A stretch of DNA of 9,416 nucleotides from Longimicrobiaceae bacterium (GTDB lineage Bacteria > Gemmatimonadota > Gemmatimonadetes > Longimicrobiales > Longimicrobiaceae): NCBI GenBank assembly GCA_030146875.1, contig JASLAX010000159.1, positions 1 through 9,416 on the forward strand, read 5' to 3'. Every line of letters starts with the position of its first letter. The stretch's first letter is position 1. Shown piece after piece: positions 7,141-9,416 of the stretch. Both the position numbers and the translations under genes were made by a program. The notes beneath the pieces were generated by a model. It did not search any database. It saw only the letters and a program-made list of their open reading frames with translations, and was not told the DNA's origin.

Positions 7141-7170
7141 AGGGCCCCCCGGCACCGGCCGGGGGGCCCT
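7141..7170 (+). terminator. Strong hairpin after the small peptide gene
   Basis: A perfect 13-pair stem, AGGGCCCCCCGGC (7141-7153) against GCCGGGGGGCCCT (7158-7170), with the four-base loop ACCG, begins 20 bases after the stop codon. The tail (TCGTGCTTCG) is only modestly T-rich, but stem strength and position make a transcription terminator likely. Confidence 0.75.
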
Positions 7171-7435
7171 TCGTGCTTCGCCCCTCTCCCGGAGTCGGGC
7201 GGTTCACCCGGTCGAACTCGCCGACGGACCTCTTTCGACGGTGCCTCGCCCTCGTTCCCGTCTCCGGAGGCGAGCGCGGCGTCGCGCGGCGGAGGCGGGG
7301 AGGGAGAGGAGCAGGAGGAGGCGCGGAGTGATGCCGAGCCGCGCGCGGACGGCCGCCAGGTCGCGCCGAGGAGGAGGCTGCGTCGGCCGCGGACACCCTC
7401 TCGTCCAACCTGACGGCGGAGTCGGAGCGGGGGGG

Positions 7436-7463
7436 TTGACGGTCCTCTTTTCCAGCCTACTTT
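7436..7463 (+). promoter_or_regulatory. Candidate sigma70-like promoter
   Basis: TTGACG (7436-7441) as -35 and TACTTT (7458-7463) as -10 are separated by 16 bases, in a stretch (7436-7475) clearly richer in A and T than its surroundings. It points right, toward the small gene at 7899, with the predicted start near 7470. Confidence 0.5.
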
Positions 7464-7707
7464 AGATACAAACGTCACACCCGCCCGCGCCCCCGTGGCC
7501 GGGCCTGCGCTCCACCGCCCGCGCGTCTCCCCGCGCGAGCGCCCCGCTGTCAGGGGGCAACCGGGAAGCCTCGGCGAGCGTCCAATCAGGGACGCGGAGG
7601 CGGCGACCCCGTGGCTCCCCCTCCGTACCTCCGGCGCCGCGTTCGTCGTCCCCATCCGCGGCACGGGTGTCCCACCAGCGGTCCGTTCTCCGCCCAGCAC
7701 AGTCTCC

Positions 7708-7725
7708 CCCGCGCGGCCGCGCGGG
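7708..7725. repeat. 18-base perfect palindrome
   Basis: CCCGCGCGGCCGCGCGGG reads the same on both strands. It is followed by TCTTCC. It could fold as a short hairpin in RNA or serve as a symmetrical protein-binding site; at this GC content a chance origin is possible. Confidence 0.5.
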
Positions 7726-7779
7726 TCTTCCAACCGGCGGCCCGGCGCGGCACAACGCGCGTCCCCGCAAGGTTTTGCC

Positions 7780-7812
7780 GGCACCGCGCCGGCGTACGGC
7801 GACCGCGGTGCC
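7780..7812 (+). other. Hairpin in the region before the 63-residue protein gene
   Basis: GGCACCGCG (7780-7788) pairs perfectly with CGCGGTGCC (7804-7812), and inside the 15-base loop CCG (7789-7791) can pair with CGG (7797-7799). TTTT lies just upstream at 7773-7776. It would sit in the leader RNA if transcription starts at the promoter near 7440. It matches no riboswitch class I can recognise. Confidence 0.4.
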
Positions 7813-7898
7813 CCAGCGGCACGGCCGTTGCTTTTGAGATAGGGACGCCGGGGCGGACCGCCCGCGGCGAGAGCGCGAACCTCCTCAGGATCACTCCC

Positions 7899-8090
7899 AT
7901 GAACGAGCACTCCGGCAACCACCCCGCCCCGATGTCCGGCGACGCCTTCGCGGGCTTCCTGAAGCTCTGGCTCACGCCGGGCGACCGCACCCCGAAGCTG
8001 ACCCCCGAGGTCGTGGCCTACCTGCGCCACAGCAACGAGCGCGAGCCCGTCGAGGCGCTGCGCACCCGGAACGCGTCCAAGGCGGCCTGA
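7899..8090 (+). CDS. Small hypothetical protein, 63 residues
   Basis: An ATG with AGGA at 7887-7890, eight bases upstream, opens a frame whose third codon positions are all G or C, which supports real coding. The protein begins with a polar, His/Pro-containing segment (MNEHSGNHPAPMSG), then an amphipathic piece (DAFAGFLKLWLTPGD, 15-29), a TPKLTPEVVAYLR stretch (31-43) and a charged C-terminal helix (45-61). It has no Cys, no signal peptide, no transmembrane segment and no double-glycine leader. Acidic and basic residues nearly balance. I do not recognise a family. An earlier in-frame start at 7611 would add a low-complexity Pro/Arg region and is rejected. It is isolated: the upstream 700 bases are non-coding and the downstream gene is on the other strand. 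Confidence 0.65.
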   Translation: MNEHSGNHPAPMSGDAFAGFLKLWLTPGDRTPKLTPEVVAYLRHSNEREPVEALRTRNASKAA

Positions 8091-8108
8091 CCCTTCCCGG
8101 CTAGGCCT

Positions 8109-8135
8109 CCACCCCCCGCAGCCTCGCGGGGGTGG
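8109..8135 (+). terminator. Candidate terminator hairpin after the 63-residue protein gene
   Basis: CCACCCCC plus GC (8109-8119, one bulged C at 8117) pairs with GCGGGGGTGG (8126-8135) around a six-base loop, 18 bases after the stop codon. There is no T-run behind it. Confidence 0.45.
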
Positions 8136-8242
8136 GCGGCTCCATCCCAACCGACATGGACGGTCCGAACCCCGCTCGTCCCCCAGGGGGATCGGTGGAG
8201 GCTCCCGCGCGTGCGGACGACGTGCATCTGGCGAACGTGCCC

Positions 8243-8266
8243 CGGCGCCCTTCCATTGGGGCGCCG
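8243..8266. terminator. Hairpin between convergent genes, possible terminator
   Basis: CGGCGCCC (8243-8250) and GGGCGCCG (8259-8266) are perfect inverted arms with loop TTCCATTG. It lies about 80 bases past the stop of the minus-strand amidohydrolase and 150 bases past the plus-strand small gene, where a two-way terminator would fit. No T-run on either side. Nothing else was seen in the 8136-8346 spacer. Confidence 0.35.
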
Positions 8267-8346
8267 CGTCCCCTCGATGCCCCGCTCCATGCGACCCGCC
8301 CGTAGAGTCGCCTCCCGCCGTCCCACTCCCGCCGGAGGCCCGCCCG

Positions 8347-9416
8347 TCAGCGCGCCGGCACCTCCCGCCCCGCGGCCACGACGCGGTGGATACGGCCCAC
8401 CGCCGCCCAGTCGGCGAGCGGATCCGCGTCCAGCACCAGGAAGCTCGCCTCGAAGCCGGGCTCCAGCCCGCCCACCTTCCGCCCGGGGAAGACGACCTGC
8501 GGCGTGACCGTGCTCCACATCCGCAGCACCTCCGCCCGCGTGAACACCCCCAGCTCCGCCAGGTAGCGCGCCTCCGCCGTGGAGGTCTCGCCGTACTCGT
8601 CGCTCCCGATCGCCACGCGCACGCCCGCGTCCCGCAGGACGGCCAGGTTGCTCCGGAACAGCGCATCGGCGGCGCGCCGGAGCGCGGGGTCCTTCTCCTC
8701 GTCGGCGTAGCGGGCCAGGCCGGAGACGGTGGTGACGACCGCCACGCCGCGCTCGGCCGCCTCGCGCGCGTCCGCCGGGGTGAGCGCGAAGGGGGCGGGA
8801 TCCGACAGCTCCGTGCGCCGGTCGCCGCGGAAGCCGGGCATGTGCGCGATCACGTCCACCCCGCCGCGCACCGCCGCGCGGAAGTCGGCCGCCGTCTCCA
8901 CGTGCGCGGCCACGCGCAGGCCGGCGGCGCGGGCGCGCCGCACCACCTGCGGCACCAGCGCGGGGTCCATCCCCCGCCACCCGTGCGTGGCGGTGTCCGC
9001 CAGCCGCTCGGCGTAGCGCTCCGAGTAGAGCAGGTACACCTTCACCACGTCCGGCCGGGTGCCGTGGAGGACCTGCCAGGCGGAGTCGAGGGAGTGGACG
9101 TCGCGCACGGTGTGGTAGAACGCGCCCTCGCCGTCCGCCGCGGTCCAGGTGCCGCGGGCGACGTTGGCGGCCGCGATCTCCACCGGGTGCCCGCCGGGCC
9201 CGGTGAGCCCGCCGTTGGCGAAGGCGACCCACGGCGGCCCGCCCCCGCCCCGACGGCCGGCGAGCGCGGCGCGGGCGCCGGGAAGGCTGTTCAGGTTCAG
9301 CACGTAGAGCACCCCGGCGCGGCGGTAGGCGTCCAGGGTCGCGTCCAGGCGCGGGGACGCCTCCACGTTGTGGTTGTGCGCCTCGCCGAAGGGGGGCACC
9401 ACCCAGCGCCCGCCCA
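8347..9416 (-). CDS. Metal-dependent amidohydrolase family protein, 5' partial
   Basis: The frame enters from the right edge of the window and ends at the TGA complementary to 8347-8349. The GTG at 9402 is internal: the codons before it read GGRW, giving the typical GGRWVVPPFGEAHNHN strand ahead of the first metal motif, so only the N-terminal beta-sandwich is missing. Counting from that GTG as residue 1, the binuclear metal ligands of the amidohydrolase superfamily are all visible: HNH (9-11), K121 in VVKVYLLYSE (possibly carbamylated), H167 in RVAAHVET, H187 in DVIAHMPGF, and D268 in AIGSDEYG. The C-terminus carries the usual return strand (GLEPGFEASFLVLDADPLADW, 312-332, in two blocks). 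The protein should be an active hydrolase of amide or related bonds, in the imidazolonepropionase/prolidase-like branch; the substrate cannot be named and the presence of a signal peptide cannot be judged. It converges with the small gene at 7899. Confidence 0.88.
   Translation of the reverse strand, partial: GGRWVVPPFGEAHNHNVEASPRLDATLDAYRRAGVLYVLNLNSLPGARAALAGRRGGGGPPWVAFANGGLTGPGGHPVEIAAANVARGTWTAADGEGAFYHTVRDVHSLDSAWQVLHGTRPDVVKVYLLYSERYAERLADTATHGWRGMDPALVPQVVRRARAAGLRVAAHVETAADFRAAVRGGVDVIAHMPGFRGDRRTELSDPAPFALTPADAREAAERGVAVVTTVSGLARYADEEKDPALRRAADALFRSNLAVLRDAGVRVAIGSDEYGETSTAEARYLAELGVFTRAEVLRMWSTVTPQVVFPGRKVGGLEPGFEASFLVLDADPLADWAAVGRIHRVVAAGREVPAR

Larger units (their letters stand above)
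7171..7898. other. 728-base region without a convincing protein gene
   Basis: Open frames on both strands are long only because stop codons are rare at this GC content; their products are Arg/Pro/Gly-rich with no motif. The region has a purine-rich stretch at 7291-7332, a good sigma70-like promoter at 7436-7463, an 18-base palindrome, and a 9-base-pair hairpin near 7800. The 430 bases between that promoter and the small gene at 7899 could be a long structured leader or a small RNA. A short AT-rich patch at 7827-7843 might be a second promoter closer to the gene. Confidence 0.55.

Noticed and set aside
7331..7465. Short plus-strand frame with a purine-rich stretch just before its ATG
   Set aside because: The purine tract looks like a ribosome binding site, but the 44-residue product is Arg/Gly-rich, its third codon positions are not biased as in the real genes, and it overlaps the promoter at 7436-7463.
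7771..7850. Known riboswitch in the structured region before the 63-residue gene
   Set aside because: The hairpin does not carry the conserved bases of the c-di-GMP, cobalamin, TPP or SAM classes as far as I can judge by eye.
7611..7898. Upstream in-frame extension of the 63-residue protein
   Set aside because: The added 96 residues are Arg/Pro-rich and lack coding character; the ATG at 7899 has a well-spaced AGGA.
6601..8346. CRISPR array, tRNA or insertion-sequence ends
   Set aside because: The only direct repeats are two copies 152 bases apart with unequal surroundings; no cloverleaf sequence, no terminal inverted repeats and no transposase were seen.
7107..8666. Long minus-strand frame crossing the small genes and the end of the amidohydrolase gene
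   Set aside because: Low-complexity product, and part of it is simply the amidohydrolase gene read in the wrong frame.

Overview
The window is a very GC-rich bacterial segment in which codon third positions are almost always G or C. It carries an outer-membrane beta-barrel protein, so the host is Gram-negative. The protein content (a BamA-like barrel with a kinase-like front domain, a PPK1, and short peptides with a double-glycine leader) fits Gemmatimonadota of the Longimicrobium type. That placement is an inference; no rRNA or other phylogenetic marker is present.

Left half (1-6593, plus strand): three closely spaced genes, probably one operon. The first is cut by the window edge and encodes a secreted outer-membrane protein of the BamA/TamA barrel class, with a large N-terminal part that has a CotH/FAM20-like kinase signature. 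It is followed after 17 bases by polyphosphate kinase 1 with an unusual 360-residue N-terminal extension, which reads as a CYTH-like domain followed by a Nudix-like domain whose catalytic box has lost its key residues. After another 20 bases comes a secreted lipoprotein with beta-propeller-like repeats. The operon ties polyphosphate synthesis to envelope proteins; the link is suggested only by gene order.

Middle (6594-8346): a gene-poor stretch with two small stand-alone genes. The first (6965-7120) is a 51-residue peptide with a near-perfect double-glycine leader and a cysteine-free hydrophobic core, followed by a strong hairpin. The second (7899-8090) encodes an unrecognised 63-residue protein. 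The non-coding DNA around them holds an 18-base direct repeat, a repeated 13-base box, a sigma70-like promoter, an 18-base perfect palindrome and several hairpins.

Right end (8347-9416, minus strand): a metal-dependent amidohydrolase, complete at its C-terminus and missing only its N-terminus beyond the window edge. It converges on the small genes.

The best candidates for something new are the CYTH/Nudix-like/PPK1 fusion, the orphan double-glycine peptide and the kinase-like domain joined to an outer-membrane barrel. No transporter, protease or modification enzyme for the peptide is present in the window, so its system would have to be completed elsewhere in the genome.
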